Positions 40,393 through 49,401 of a DNA stretch of 64,000 nt are shown piece by piece. Numbering within the stretch: the first letter of the stretch is position 1; every line of letters begins with the position of its first letter. The stretch is from Collinsella sp. 4_8_47FAA (lineage in GTDB: Bacteria > Actinomycetota > Coriobacteriia > Coriobacteriales > Coriobacteriaceae): assembly GCF_000763055.1 (NCBI RefSeq), contig NZ_KN214136.1, positions 261,764 through 325,763 on the forward strand. The letters run 5' to 3'. The translations under genes and the position numbers were made by a program. A model generated the notes under the pieces. It was not told where the DNA came from. It searched no databases and saw only the letters and a list, made by a program, of their open reading frames with translations.

Positions 40393-41526
40393 ATGAGGGT
40401 TTCCTGCATAGCGTTCACTGAGAGGGGGTATGTGTTGGCGGAGCGCACCGCACGCGCGCTTTCCGATTGCGCGCAGACAGGTGAAGATGACCCTGGCTGG
40501 GACGTTTCCGTTTCGCGCGGGTTCGGCGAGGGGAAGGCCGACCTGCGCGCATGGACGGCGCTCGCGTGGGAAGCGTCGGACGCGCTTCTGTTCGTGGGCG
40601 CGGCGGGCATCGCCGTGCGGGCGATCGCGCCGCATGTCGCCTCGAAGGCAACCGATTCCGCGGTTGTGGTGATTGACGAGGCGGGGCGCTTTGCCGTCCC
40701 GCTTTTGTCGGGGCATTTGGGCGGTGCGAACGAGCTTGCGCAAACTGTGGCACGCGCGGCAGGGGCCATCCCCGTCATCACCACGGCGACCGACGTCCGC
40801 GGCGTGTGGGCGGTGGATACGTGGGCGCGCTGTGCGGGGCTCGCCGTTTCGAATCCCGAGGCCATCAGGCGAGTGTCGGCGCGGCTGCTTTCGGGCGGGC
40901 GCGTGGCGCTCTATTCCGACATGCCGATTTCGGGACATCCACCTGAGGGGGTTGACATTGCGTCCGACCGCGCTCGGGCCGATATCGTCGTGTCGCCGTT
41001 CGCTGGCGCGAATGCAGGTGCGTCCGTTCGCGCGTCGGAGACAACGGGCGAGGTCGTGCCCGCCGGCGAGACGTGGAAGCCGGCGGGCGTGCGGGCGCAG
41101 GCGCCTGCGCCCGAGCCGCTTCGCCTTGTCGTGCCCTGCATCGTTGCGGGCATAGGGTGCCGTCGCGGTGCGTGCGCCGAAGCCATCGGGGAGGCGTTTC
41201 TTCTCGCGTGCGGGCAGGCGGGCATCTCGCCTTCGGCCGTGCGCGAGGCGGCGACGATCGACGTGAAGGCGCACGAGGAGGGTCTGCTCGCCTTCTGCCG
41301 CGCGCGCAATATCCCGCTTGCGACGTATTCCGCAGAGGAGTTGTCGCAGGTCGAAGGCAGTGTTTCGCCATCTGATTTCGTGCGTGCGACGGTGGGGGTC
41401 GACAACGTGTGCGAGCGCGCGGCGCTCGCGGACGGGGGCAAACTTATCTTCCCGAAGCTCGCTCACGGCGGCGTGACCGTCGCGTTTTCCAAGGTAACTA
41501 TCGAACTTTCGTTTAAGGAGCGGTGA
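40393..41526 (+). CDS. cbiG: Cobalt-precorrin-5A hydrolase
   Basis: A 377-residue CbiG. The N-terminal domain has FVGAAGIAVRAIAPHV and PLLSGHLGGANELA, and the C-terminal domain has VAGIGCRRGACAEAI and TIDVKAHEEGLLAFC. It opens the delta-lactone and releases acetaldehyde in ring contraction. The ATG follows the cbiL remnant stop directly. A Gly/Ala/Pro-rich linker (about 200-245) joins the domains. Confidence 0.92.
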   Translation: MRVSCIAFTERGYVLAERTARALSDCAQTGEDDPGWDVSVSRGFGEGKADLRAWTALAWEASDALLFVGAAGIAVRAIAPHVASKATDSAVVVIDEAGRFAVPLLSGHLGGANELAQTVARAAGAIPVITTATDVRGVWAVDTWARCAGLAVSNPEAIRRVSARLLSGGRVALYSDMPISGHPPEGVDIASDRARADIVVSPFAGANAGASVRASETTGEVVPAGETWKPAGVRAQAPAPEPLRLVVPCIVAGIGCRRGACAEAIGEAFLLACGQAGISPSAVREAATIDVKAHEEGLLAFCRARNIPLATYSAEELSQVEGSVSPSDFVRATVGVDNVCERAALADGGKLIFPKLAHGGVTVAFSKVTIELSFKER

Positions 41527-42269
41527 TGGGAAAGCTCTTCGTGGTGGGAATCGGCCCGGGCGGCCCCGACGGCATGACGATTGCGGCCCGGCGCGCGCTC
41601 GAGGCGGCCGACATCGTTGTGGGGTACACGAAATACGTGGAGCTCGCGCTCGCCGCCGTGCCCGACGCGGCGCATCTCGCGACGCCGATGATGCACGAGG
41701 TCGAACGATGCCGCCTGGCGCTTTCGCGCGCGCAGAGCGGAGAAGCCGTGGCGCTCGTGTGCAGCGGTGACGCGGGCGTGTACGGCATGGCGAGCCCCGT
41801 GCTGGAGCTTGCGGAGGACTACCCCGATGTAGACGTGGAAGTTATCGCCGGGGCCACCGCGGCTCAGAGCGGGTCGGCGGTGCTCGGCGCCCCGCTTGCC
41901 CACGACTTCGCGGTCGTGTCGCTCTCCGACCTGCTCACGCCATGGGAGGTCATCGAGCGCAGGCTCGCCGCCGTGGCGAGCGCCGACTTCTGCATCTGTT
42001 TGTACAACCCGCGCAGCAGAAAGCGCGCCGACAGGCTCTCACGCGCGGCGAAGATTATGCTCGAATGGAAGGCCCCCGACACGCTCTGCGGCTGGGTACG
42101 CAACATCGGGCGCGAGGGGCAGCAGTCGGGCATGTGTAGGCTCTCTGAGCTGGGGGAGATCGACGCCGACATGTTCACCACCGTGTTCGTCGGCAACGCG
42201 AACACGAAGCTCGTAGGCGGCCGTATGGTCACGCCGCGCGGGTATCGGGAGATTCCATGCGAAAGGTAA
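41526..42269 (+). CDS. cbiH: Cobalt-precorrin-3 C17-methyltransferase (ring contraction)
   Basis: A 247-residue tetrapyrrole methylase: VGIGPGGPDGMTIAARRA, VGYTKYVE, CSGDAGVYGMA, VIAGATAAQSGSA and LYNPRSRKRADRL are all CbiH/CobJ signatures. It methylates C17 with ring contraction. The ATG at 41526 overlaps the cbiG stop (TGATG) and has AAGGAG at proper spacing; GTG 41523 would be too close to it. It overlaps cbiE by 13 bases. Confidence 0.92.
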   Translation: MGKLFVVGIGPGGPDGMTIAARRALEAADIVVGYTKYVELALAAVPDAAHLATPMMHEVERCRLALSRAQSGEAVALVCSGDAGVYGMASPVLELAEDYPDVDVEVIAGATAAQSGSAVLGAPLAHDFAVVSLSDLLTPWEVIERRLAAVASADFCICLYNPRSRKRADRLSRAAKIMLEWKAPDTLCGWVRNIGREGQQSGMCRLSELGEIDADMFTTVFVGNANTKLVGGRMVTPRGYREIPCER

Positions 42270-43606
42270 CGATCATCGGGGCGGGGCCCGGAAACCCCGA
42301 CTTGCTCTCGCGCGCGGCGCTCGACGCGATCGACATCGCCGACGTGGTCATCGGCGCTCATCGCGCGCTTGCCGGCATCGACGTGCCGCCCGACGTGGTG
42401 AGATGCGAGCTCGTGAAGACGGCGGACATCGTCGCCGCGCTCACCGATGCGGCGTCGTGGCAGCGCGCCGTGGTCGTGATGACGGGCGATGTGGGGCTGT
42501 TCAGCGGCGCGCGCCGCCTGGTGGAGGCGCTCTCCGGCAACGCGCGGGTGGACGTGCGCGTCATTCCCGGCATAAGCTCAGCGTCGTATCTCGCCGCGCG
42601 CCTCGCGCGTCCATGGCAGGATTGGCGCTTTGCGAGCGCTCACGGCGTGGCGTGCGACATCGTGGCCGAGGCCGAGCGCGCAGGTGAGCTCTTCCTCGTC
42701 ACGTCGGGCGGGGAAGACCCCTCGCGGCTTTCCGGCGAGCTTGTGCAGGCGGGCTTCGGGGACGCGCGCGTGACGGTGGCCGAGCGCCTGTCGTACCTCG
42801 ACGAGCGCATCACCTGTGCGACCGCAAGTGAAATCGCAGGTCAGACGTTCGACGACTTGAACGTGATGCTTATCGATTTCGCAGGCGGCGCCGGGTCGCC
42901 TGCGGGCTCTAGCGCAGCCTCCGAGGCGCCGGCCGGCGCGTCTGCGCCCGCGGCGACTTCTTCCGTGGTGGACTCTGCGGGCGCATCCCGCGACGCGAGC
43001 TCCCGCTGGCCGTACGCTTCCTCGGGCATTCCCGACGAGCTCTTCATCCGCGGTGACGTTCCCATGACCAAGCAGGAGGTGCGAGCCGTCGCGCTCGCGA
43101 AGCTGCGCCTTACCGCGACCGACACCGTGTGGGACGTCGGCGCCGGCACGGGGAGCGTGTCGATCGAGGCGGCGCTCGTCGCGCGAGCGGGGTCGGTATG
43201 GGCGGTCGAGCGCAACGCGGCCGGCGTGCGGCTCATCCGAGAGAACGCGGATGCATTCGGGTGCGGCAACGTGTATGCGGTCCCCGGCGTCGCTCCCGAA
43301 GCGCTCGCGAAACTGCCCGTCCCCGACGCCGTGTTCGTCGGCGGGAGCGCGGGCGAGCTTCCCTCCATCGTGGAGGCGGCGCTCGAGAAGAATTCGCAGG
43401 TTCGCCTGTGTGTGCCATGCGTCACCATTGAGACACTCACCGAGGCGTGCGCGCTCCTCTCGGGTTCGCGCTTTAAGGGGTTCGAGGCGTGCCAGTTGTC
43501 GGCCGCCCGCGCCGAGGCTGTAGGCTCGCATCATCTTATGAAGGCGCAAAACCCCGTGTTCCTCGTCAGCGCGCGTGGTGCAGGTGGGGAAGGCGGTGCC
43601 CGGTGA
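42257..43606 (+). CDS. cbiET: Cobalt-precorrin-6B/7 methyltransferase-decarboxylase, CbiE-CbiT fusion
   Basis: A 449-residue fusion. Residues about 1-208 are CbiE (IGAGPGNPDLLSRAA, TGDVGLFSGAR, IPGISSASYLAARL). A Ser/Ala/Gly-rich linker of roughly 45 residues follows. Residues about 255-440 are CbiT (IRGDVPMTKQEVRA, VWDVGAGTGSVSIEAA, VFVGGSAGELP). Together they methylate C5 and C15 and decarboxylate the C12 acetate. Fusion matches CobL architecture. It overlaps cbiA by 4 bases. Confidence 0.92.
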   Translation: MRKVTIIGAGPGNPDLLSRAALDAIDIADVVIGAHRALAGIDVPPDVVRCELVKTADIVAALTDAASWQRAVVVMTGDVGLFSGARRLVEALSGNARVDVRVIPGISSASYLAARLARPWQDWRFASAHGVACDIVAEAERAGELFLVTSGGEDPSRLSGELVQAGFGDARVTVAERLSYLDERITCATASEIAGQTFDDLNVMLIDFAGGAGSPAGSSAASEAPAGASAPAATSSVVDSAGASRDASSRWPYASSGIPDELFIRGDVPMTKQEVRAVALAKLRLTATDTVWDVGAGTGSVSIEAALVARAGSVWAVERNAAGVRLIRENADAFGCGNVYAVPGVAPEALAKLPVPDAVFVGGSAGELPSIVEAALEKNSQVRLCVPCVTIETLTEACALLSGSRFKGFEACQLSAARAEAVGSHHLMKAQNPVFLVSARGAGGEGGAR

Positions 43607-44985
43607 GCACGTCCATCCCGCGCTTCATGGTCGCTGCGCCCTCGAGCGGGAGCGGCAAGACAGTCGTTACGTGTGCGCTCCTGCGCGCGCTCGCGCGCCG
43701 CGGCCTCGCATGCGCGGCCTTCAAATGCGGCCCCGACTATATTGATCCGCTCTTTCATCGCCGCGTCGTGGGCGCGCGCTCGGGGAACTTAGACGGCTTC
43801 TTCACCGACGCCCCGACGCTGCGCGCCCTGCTCGCACGCGGCGCCGCGGGCGCGGATGTCGCGGTTCTCGAGGGGGTTATGGGCTTCTACGACGGCGTGG
43901 CGCCCGGCGTGGCCGACGCGAGCAGCTACCAGGTTGCGCGCGACACGGAAACGCCGGTCGTTTTAGTGGTGAACGGGCGCGGGGCGTCTTTATCGCTCGC
44001 CGCCGTAATCCGCGGCATCGCCGAGTTCCTGCCTTGTGCGAACGTGCGCGGCGTCGTGCTGAACAAGACGAGCGCCGCTGCCTGCGCCTACGCGAAGCCT
44101 GCGATCGAGAAGCACACGGGCGTCGCGGTTTTGGGTAATATCCCCGCCGACGAGGCGTTCTCGCTCGAAAGCCGGCATCTGGGGCTTGTGACCGCCGACG
44201 AGGTCGAGCAGCTCTCCGCGCGCATCGACAAGATGGCCGAGCTGGTGGAAAAGAGCGTCGACGTCGACCGCTTGCTCGAAATAGCGGCGACGGCACCCGA
44301 TATCCGCGAGGATCCTTACCGGTTGGAGCCGATCGCGGGAGCGCGGCCCATCGTCGCCGTCGCGCGTGACGAGGCGTTCTCGTTCTACTACGAGGAGAAC
44401 CTGCGCGCGCTCGAGGACCTGGGTTGCGAGCTGGCCTTTTTCAGCCCCCTGTGTGATAGCGAGTTGCCCCGGGGGACAAGCGCCCTCTATCTGGGGGGCG
44501 GCTACCCGGAGCTCCATGCGCGGCAGCTCTCCGAGAACGCGCCGATGCGCGAGGCGATGCGGCGCGCGGTTGAATCCGGCATGCCGACGGTCGCCGAATG
44601 CGGTGGGTCTCTGTATCTGCAGCGCGAAATCGCCGATAGCGAGGGGCGGCGCTGGCCTGTTGCGGGCGCCCTTGAGGGCGCAAGCGAGAACGGGGGAAGG
44701 CTGTCCTATTTCGGGTACGTGGAGCTCACTTCTCAACGCGACGGGCTCTACGGGCCGCGCGGCACACGCATCCGCGCGCACGAGTTCCACTACTGGCAGT
44801 CCACCTGCCCGGGCGGCGACTTCTGGGCGCAGAAGCCCCGGCGCGACAAGGGCTGGCCGTGCATGACGACCACCCCGTCCCTGGTTGCGGGCTTCCCGCA
44901 TGTGTACTATCCTGCGAACCCCGACGTTGTGCGCGCGTTTGCATCTGCCGCAGCGTCGTTCGCAGAGAGGAGACGGCATGGCTGA
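43603..44985 (+). CDS. cbiA: Cobyrinic acid a,c-diamide synthase
   Basis: A 460-residue amidotransferase with a GTG start at 43603 inside the cbiET stop. The N-terminal DTB-synthetase-like ATPase has APSSGSGKTVVTCALL, FKCGPDYIDP and EGVMGFYDG. The C-terminal glutamine amidotransferase has YLGGGYPELHA and the nucleophile Cys in VAECGGSLYLQ, with the later His in HEFHYW. It amidates the a and c side chains with glutamine. Confidence 0.93.
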   Translation: MSTSIPRFMVAAPSSGSGKTVVTCALLRALARRGLACAAFKCGPDYIDPLFHRRVVGARSGNLDGFFTDAPTLRALLARGAAGADVAVLEGVMGFYDGVAPGVADASSYQVARDTETPVVLVVNGRGASLSLAAVIRGIAEFLPCANVRGVVLNKTSAAACAYAKPAIEKHTGVAVLGNIPADEAFSLESRHLGLVTADEVEQLSARIDKMAELVEKSVDVDRLLEIAATAPDIREDPYRLEPIAGARPIVAVARDEAFSFYYEENLRALEDLGCELAFFSPLCDSELPRGTSALYLGGGYPELHARQLSENAPMREAMRRAVESGMPTVAECGGSLYLQREIADSEGRRWPVAGALEGASENGGRLSYFGYVELTSQRDGLYGPRGTRIRAHEFHYWQSTCPGGDFWAQKPRRDKGWPCMTTTPSLVAGFPHVYYPANPDVVRAFASAAASFAERRRHG

Positions 44986-46120
44986 AGCAACCGAAACCGC
45001 GCTTGCCTGCATCCGCGAGGAAGTCGAGCGCGCGTTCTCGTCGGCGCCGGGCGCCGTGCTCGAAGCCGCGCTCTCCCGGATCGCGCCCGCAGACGAGTGC
45101 GCCCGCGCCGCCGCGTACGCCGCGTGGGACTCCATCGCGCACCCCTTGGGGGGATTGGGCGACTTTGAAGACGCCGTCGCGTGTATCGCCGCAGCTCAGG
45201 GGAGCGCCGAGGTGGCCGAGTTTCCCCGTGCGCTCGCGGTATTCTTCTCCGACAATGGGGTCGTTGCCGAAGGCGTGTCGCAAAGCGGACAAGACGTGAC
45301 GCGAGCCGTCGCGCGCAACATGTGCGAGGGGGCCACGAGTGCCTGCCGCATGGCGGCGTTCGCGGGTGCCGAGGTCGTGCCCGTCGACGTGGGTATGGCC
45401 CGGGGCATAGAAGACGCGCGCATGGTGCTCGCGAACGTGCGGCGGGGGAGCGGTAATATCGCGCACGGTTCCGCTATGTCTCGCGATGGGGCCGTGCGCG
45501 CGATCGAAGTCGGAATCGCCGTCGCGTGCGGGCTTGCCCGCGCCGGCGTGCGCCTTCTCGCCGCGGGCGAGATGGGCATCGGCAACACGACCACCTCGGC
45601 GGCGGTGGCCGCAGTGCTCCTCCGGGCGGACGCACGGAGCCTCGTCGGGCGCGGCGCGGGGCTCTCGGACGCCTCGTTCGCGCGCAAGCGCGACGTGGTC
45701 GAGCGCGCTATCGACGCGAACTCTCCCGATCCCGCCGACCCGATCGACGTGCTCTCGAAGGTGGGCGGCTTCGACATCGCGGCGATGTGCGGCTTCTACC
45801 TGGGGGCCGCGGCCTCGAAGGCGCCGGCGCTCCTCGACGGGGTCATATCCTGCACGGCGGCCCTGTGCGCGGCGCGCCTGTGCCCTAACGCCTTGGGCTA
45901 CCTCGTGGGCACCCACGCATCAAGCGAACCCGCAAGCCAGGAGCTCCTTCGCGAGATCGGCATTAAGGCACCCCTCGACGCAGGCATGCACTTGGGCGAG
46001 GGCGCGGGCGCCATGGCGTATCTGCCCCTTCTGGATTCGGCGCTGCGCGTGTACCGGGATGGGAAGACGTTCACGGCGACTGGCATGGCTGCTTACGAGC
46101 ATTTCGAGGCCGGGAAATGA
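44978..46120 (+). CDS. cobT: Nicotinate-nucleotide-dimethylbenzimidazole phosphoribosyltransferase
   Basis: A 380-residue CobT. It has the DNGVVAEGVSQS loop (DHGVAAEGVS in most), GEMGIGNTTTSAA and the C-terminal LGEGAGA with the catalytic Glu. It activates the lower ligand base for attachment. AGAGAGGAG precedes the ATG at 44978. It overlaps cbiA by 8 bases and cobU by 4. No genes for making dimethylbenzimidazole are present, so the base used here is not known. Confidence 0.92.
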   Translation: MAEATETALACIREEVERAFSSAPGAVLEAALSRIAPADECARAAAYAAWDSIAHPLGGLGDFEDAVACIAAAQGSAEVAEFPRALAVFFSDNGVVAEGVSQSGQDVTRAVARNMCEGATSACRMAAFAGAEVVPVDVGMARGIEDARMVLANVRRGSGNIAHGSAMSRDGAVRAIEVGIAVACGLARAGVRLLAAGEMGIGNTTTSAAVAAVLLRADARSLVGRGAGLSDASFARKRDVVERAIDANSPDPADPIDVLSKVGGFDIAAMCGFYLGAAASKAPALLDGVISCTAALCAARLCPNALGYLVGTHASSEPASQELLREIGIKAPLDAGMHLGEGAGAMAYLPLLDSALRVYRDGKTFTATGMAAYEHFEAGK

Positions 46121-46665
46121 CGGTGACGCTCGTCATCGGCGCCGCCGCGAGCGGCAAGAGCGCCTACGCCGAGTCCCTGTGCCTCGGGCACGATGGCCCT
46201 CGCGTGTACCTGGCAACGATGGAGCCCTTCGGGGAAGAGGGCGCCCGCCGCATCGCGCGCCATCGGGCGCTGCGCGAGGGCAAGGGGTTTTCCACCCTCG
46301 AGCGCACGCGTGACGTGGGCGCCGCAGTGTCCGGGCTTCCGCGCGGCTGCACGCTTCTTTTGGAGGACGTGGGCAACCTGGTTGCAAACGAGCTTTTCGC
46401 GGAAGGCGGCTTGTCCCCACGTGACCCCGACGCTGCGGCGCGCGAGGTGCTCGGAGGCATCGAACGGCTCGCTCAGGCCGCTGCGTATACGGTGGTGGTC
46501 ACCGTCGACGTGTTCGCCGATGGGATGCGCTACGATGAGGGGACCGAGGCATGGAGGCGCGCGCTCGCGCGCGTGAACGCGGGCGTGGCGGCGCTGGCCG
46601 ACCGCGCAGTCGAAGTGGTATGCGGGATTCCCGTGTGGATGAAAGGCGAAGGACCTACAAGGTGA
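46117..46665 (+). CDS. cobU: Adenosylcobinamide kinase / guanylyltransferase
   Basis: A 182-residue CobU. The P-loop is GAAASGKSAYAE, the guanylylated His is in ARHRALREGKGF, and the Walker B-like region is LLLEDVGNLV. It phosphorylates adenosylcobinamide and adds GMP. It overlaps cobT and cobS by 4 bases each. A second, partial CobU domain is encoded 760 bases downstream. Confidence 0.88.
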   Translation: MTVTLVIGAAASGKSAYAESLCLGHDGPRVYLATMEPFGEEGARRIARHRALREGKGFSTLERTRDVGAAVSGLPRGCTLLLEDVGNLVANELFAEGGLSPRDPDAAAREVLGGIERLAQAAAYTVVVTVDVFADGMRYDEGTEAWRRALARVNAGVAALADRAVEVVCGIPVWMKGEGPTR

Positions 46666-47429
46666 AGATAGCAGAGGCAATCGGCGCGGCGTTCGGAACG
46701 TTCTCGCGCATCCCCGTCCCGAAATCGGCCTGGACCGATTTCGGATCAACCCATGCGCTTGCCGCGTTTCCCCTGGTGGGCCTTGCGGAAGGCTTCCTCA
46801 TGACGGCGTGGGGGCACGTGGCGAACCTGCTCGGCGTGCCCGCGACCATCGTCGCGGCTGTGCTCGTGGCGCTGCCTGTGGCGGTGACGGGAGGCATTCA
46901 CCTAGACGGGCTCTGCGACACCTCCGATGCGCTTGCAAGTTGGACCCCGCGCGAGCGAAAGCTCGAGATCATGCACGACCCGCGGGCAGGCGCCTTCGGG
47001 GTCATCGGTGTTGTCATGTACCTTATTCTGCAGTTTTCCCTGTTCACCGCGCTGCCGCTTACGGCGGGGGCGTTCCTCGCGCTTCTGTGCTCGCTCGTGT
47101 TCTCCCGCGCGCTTTCGGGGCTCGCCGTAGAATGCTGGCCTGCCGCGCGGGCGGACGGCATGGCCGCGGGACTCTCGCCTGCTAAGAAGCGCGCGGCGAT
47201 CGTCGTGCCGCTTTGCGCTTTCGCTGCGGCTTCGGCTGCAGGGATGGTCGCGTGCGCTCGGGCCGTCGGCGCCCTTATGGCGGTGGCGGGGCTTTTGGCG
47301 CTCGCGTGGTACCGTCATGTTGCCCTGTCCCGCTTCGGCGGGGTGACGGGGGATTTGGCCGGATGGTTTCTGCAATGGGCCGAGCTCGCGATGCTTGCCA
47401 TGCTGGTGGCGGGGGGTATGCTCCTATGA
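46662..47429 (+). CDS. cobS: Adenosylcobinamide-GDP ribazoletransferase (cobalamin synthase)
   Basis: A 255-residue integral membrane protein with about six hydrophobic segments. The catalytic DxxxD motif is IHLDGLCDTSDAL, and RALSGLAVECWPAARADGMAAG is the other family block. It joins adenosylcobinamide-GDP to alpha-ribazole (phosphate) at the membrane. The start is GTG at 46662, overlapping the cobU stop; the stop overlaps the next gene by 4 bases. Confidence 0.9.
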   Translation: MKIAEAIGAAFGTFSRIPVPKSAWTDFGSTHALAAFPLVGLAEGFLMTAWGHVANLLGVPATIVAAVLVALPVAVTGGIHLDGLCDTSDALASWTPRERKLEIMHDPRAGAFGVIGVVMYLILQFSLFTALPLTAGAFLALLCSLVFSRALSGLAVECWPAARADGMAAGLSPAKKRAAIVVPLCAFAAASAAGMVACARAVGALMAVAGLLALAWYRHVALSRFGGVTGDLAGWFLQWAELAMLAMLVAGGMLL

Positions 47430-48427
47430 TTCTCGTGGTAGGCGGCGCGCATTCGGGGAAGAGGACCTTCGTGCGCGAAAAGCTCGGGTTCGCGGCGGAC
47501 GATTTCGTCGACGCGGCGCAGCTTGCGGAGGGCGGCGTGCCCGCGGCTTTTGCCGGCCGCGTCGCGTACTATGCTGAGGAACTCGTACGCGCGCTCGACG
47601 CTGACCGGGCGCTCGAGCGGCTGATCGGCTTCGACGCAGTGATTCTGTCCTTGGTCGGCTCGGGGGTCGTCCCTATGCATGCGGAAGACGCCCAATGGCG
47701 CGAGCGCGCGGGGCGCCTGGGATGCGCGCTCGCTGCGCGCGCCGACGTCGTCGTGCGCATGACGTGCGGGATTCCCCAGGTCATCAAAGGAAACCTTGCC
47801 GATGCTCCTCGAGGGACGCAGGGCGCGGGCGCGCCTTTGGAGGTCGTCTTCGTGCGCCATGGTGCCACGGCGGGCACGGAAGACCATCGCTACAGCGGGG
47901 CGGGCACCGACGAGCCCCTGTCGAGCGCGGGCGAGCGCGCTTTGCGCGACCTCGCGTGCGATCGTGACGTGTTCCGTGTTATCACGAGCGGCATGGCCCG
48001 CACCGACCAGACGGCGCGCATCCTCTTCCCGAACGCGGAGCTTATGGCGTGCCCCGGTCTGCGCGAGATGGATTTCGGTGACTTCGAGGGGCGAAGCGCC
48101 GCCGAGCTTAAAGAGGATGTGCGCTACCGCGCCTGGGTAGACTCCTGGTGCGAGACGCGCTGCCCGCATGGCGAGGGCAAGAGCGATTTCACCCGCCGCG
48201 TCGTCGCGGCGTTTCGGGAGGCGTGCGAATCGGAGCGCGCCCAGGGGAGTGGGCGCGCCGTCTTCGTCGTTCACGCGGGTACCGTGAAAGCGCTGCTCTC
48301 CGAGCTAGCTGTCCCGAAAATGGGATATTTCGACGTGCATACCGAGCCGGGCGGCGCATGGGCCGCCACCTGGGATGGGCGCTGCCTTCGCGACGTTCGC
48401 CCCGCTTCGGGGGGCGATGCCCGGTGA
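47426..48427 (+). CDS. CobU-like domain fused to alpha-ribazole phosphatase (CobC)
   Basis: A 333-residue fusion. Residues about 1-125 resemble CobU: P-loop GGAHSGKRTF and the C-terminal CobU helix pattern (SLVGSGVVPMHAEDAQWRERAGRL in pieces, then MTCGIPQVIKG). They lack the HRxxR motif holding the guanylylated His. Residues about 135-333 are a histidine phosphatase with VFVRHGATAG, LREMDFGDFEG and VVHAGTVKALL. The phosphatase would remove phosphate from alpha-ribazole phosphate or cobalamin phosphate. The CobU part may be structural. The gene is coupled to cobS and cbiB. Confidence 0.82.
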   Translation: MILVVGGAHSGKRTFVREKLGFAADDFVDAAQLAEGGVPAAFAGRVAYYAEELVRALDADRALERLIGFDAVILSLVGSGVVPMHAEDAQWRERAGRLGCALAARADVVVRMTCGIPQVIKGNLADAPRGTQGAGAPLEVVFVRHGATAGTEDHRYSGAGTDEPLSSAGERALRDLACDRDVFRVITSGMARTDQTARILFPNAELMACPGLREMDFGDFEGRSAAELKEDVRYRAWVDSWCETRCPHGEGKSDFTRRVVAAFREACESERAQGSGRAVFVVHAGTVKALLSELAVPKMGYFDVHTEPGGAWAATWDGRCLRDVRPASGGDAR

Positions 48428-49401
48428 TGACGATTCTTGCCGCCGCCGCTGGGTTCGCAGCCGACCTTGCCTTCGGCGACCCGCGCTGGCTTCCCCATCC
48501 CGTTGTCGCCATGGGGCGCGCGATCACGTGGGCCGAAGGCCGCCTGCGGGGCTCATTCCCGCAAACGTCCGCGGGCACGCGCGCCGCAGGGCTTGTGCTT
48601 GCCGTGGCGCTTCCGCTTGCGTGTGGGCTTTTGACCTTGGGAATCCTGCATCTTTGCGGCATGGTTCACCCCGGCTTGCGCTTCGTGGCCGAGGCATGGG
48701 CGAGCTATCAGATTCTCGCGGCATGCGAGCTGCGCCGCCAGAGCCTGGCCGTGGCCCGCGCGTTCTCGAAGGGCGGCCTTGTCGCGGCTCGCGAAGCCGT
48801 CGGGCTCATCGTGGGACGCGACACGTCTGTTCTCGACGAGCAGGGCGTTGCGCGCGCCGCCGTGGAAACGGTGGCGGAGAACGCGAGCGACGGCGTCATC
48901 GCGCCGCTTTTCTACCTTATGATCGGGGGTGCGCCCTTGGGCATGGCGTACAAGGCGGTGAACACGCTCGACAGCATGGTGGGCTACAAAAACGAGCGCT
49001 ACATCGACTTCGGCTGCGCCTCGGCGCGCCTCGACGATGCGGTGAACTGGATTCCCTCGCGCTTATCGGCCCTGCTCATGATCGCCGTGTGCCCGATCGT
49101 CGGGCTCGATGCTCGCGGGGCGGCGCGCATCTGGCGCCGTGACAGGCGTCGCCATGCGAGCCCGAACGCGGCGCAGACCGAGTCAACGTGCGCGGGCGCG
49201 CTCGGGCTGCGCCTGGCAGGACCCGCGGTGTATTTCGGCAAGCTCGTTGAGAAACCGACGATAGGCGACGCATCCCGCGAAATCGAGTGGGGCGACATCG
49301 CCCGGGCGACAAGGCTCATGCTCGCCGCGTCCGTATGCGCGCTCGTCGTCTTCGGCGCCGCGCGCGCGGCGGTCGTGCTCGCCGTGGGGGCGATGTCATG
49401 A
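48427..49401 (+). CDS. cbiB: Adenosylcobinamide-phosphate synthase
   Basis: A 324-residue membrane protein of the CbiB/CobD family. Landmarks are AFGDPRWLPHPVVAMGRAI, the AVETVAENASDGVIAPLFY block, YKAVNTLDSMVGYKN and SPNAAQTESTCAGALG. It attaches aminopropanol (phosphate) to adenosylcobyric acid. The ATG shares a base with the preceding stop (TGATG). It overlaps cobD by 4 bases. Confidence 0.92.
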   Translation: MTILAAAAGFAADLAFGDPRWLPHPVVAMGRAITWAEGRLRGSFPQTSAGTRAAGLVLAVALPLACGLLTLGILHLCGMVHPGLRFVAEAWASYQILAACELRRQSLAVARAFSKGGLVAAREAVGLIVGRDTSVLDEQGVARAAVETVAENASDGVIAPLFYLMIGGAPLGMAYKAVNTLDSMVGYKNERYIDFGCASARLDDAVNWIPSRLSALLMIAVCPIVGLDARGAARIWRRDRRRHASPNAAQTESTCAGALGLRLAGPAVYFGKLVEKPTIGDASREIEWGDIARATRLMLAASVCALVVFGAARAAVVLAVGAMS

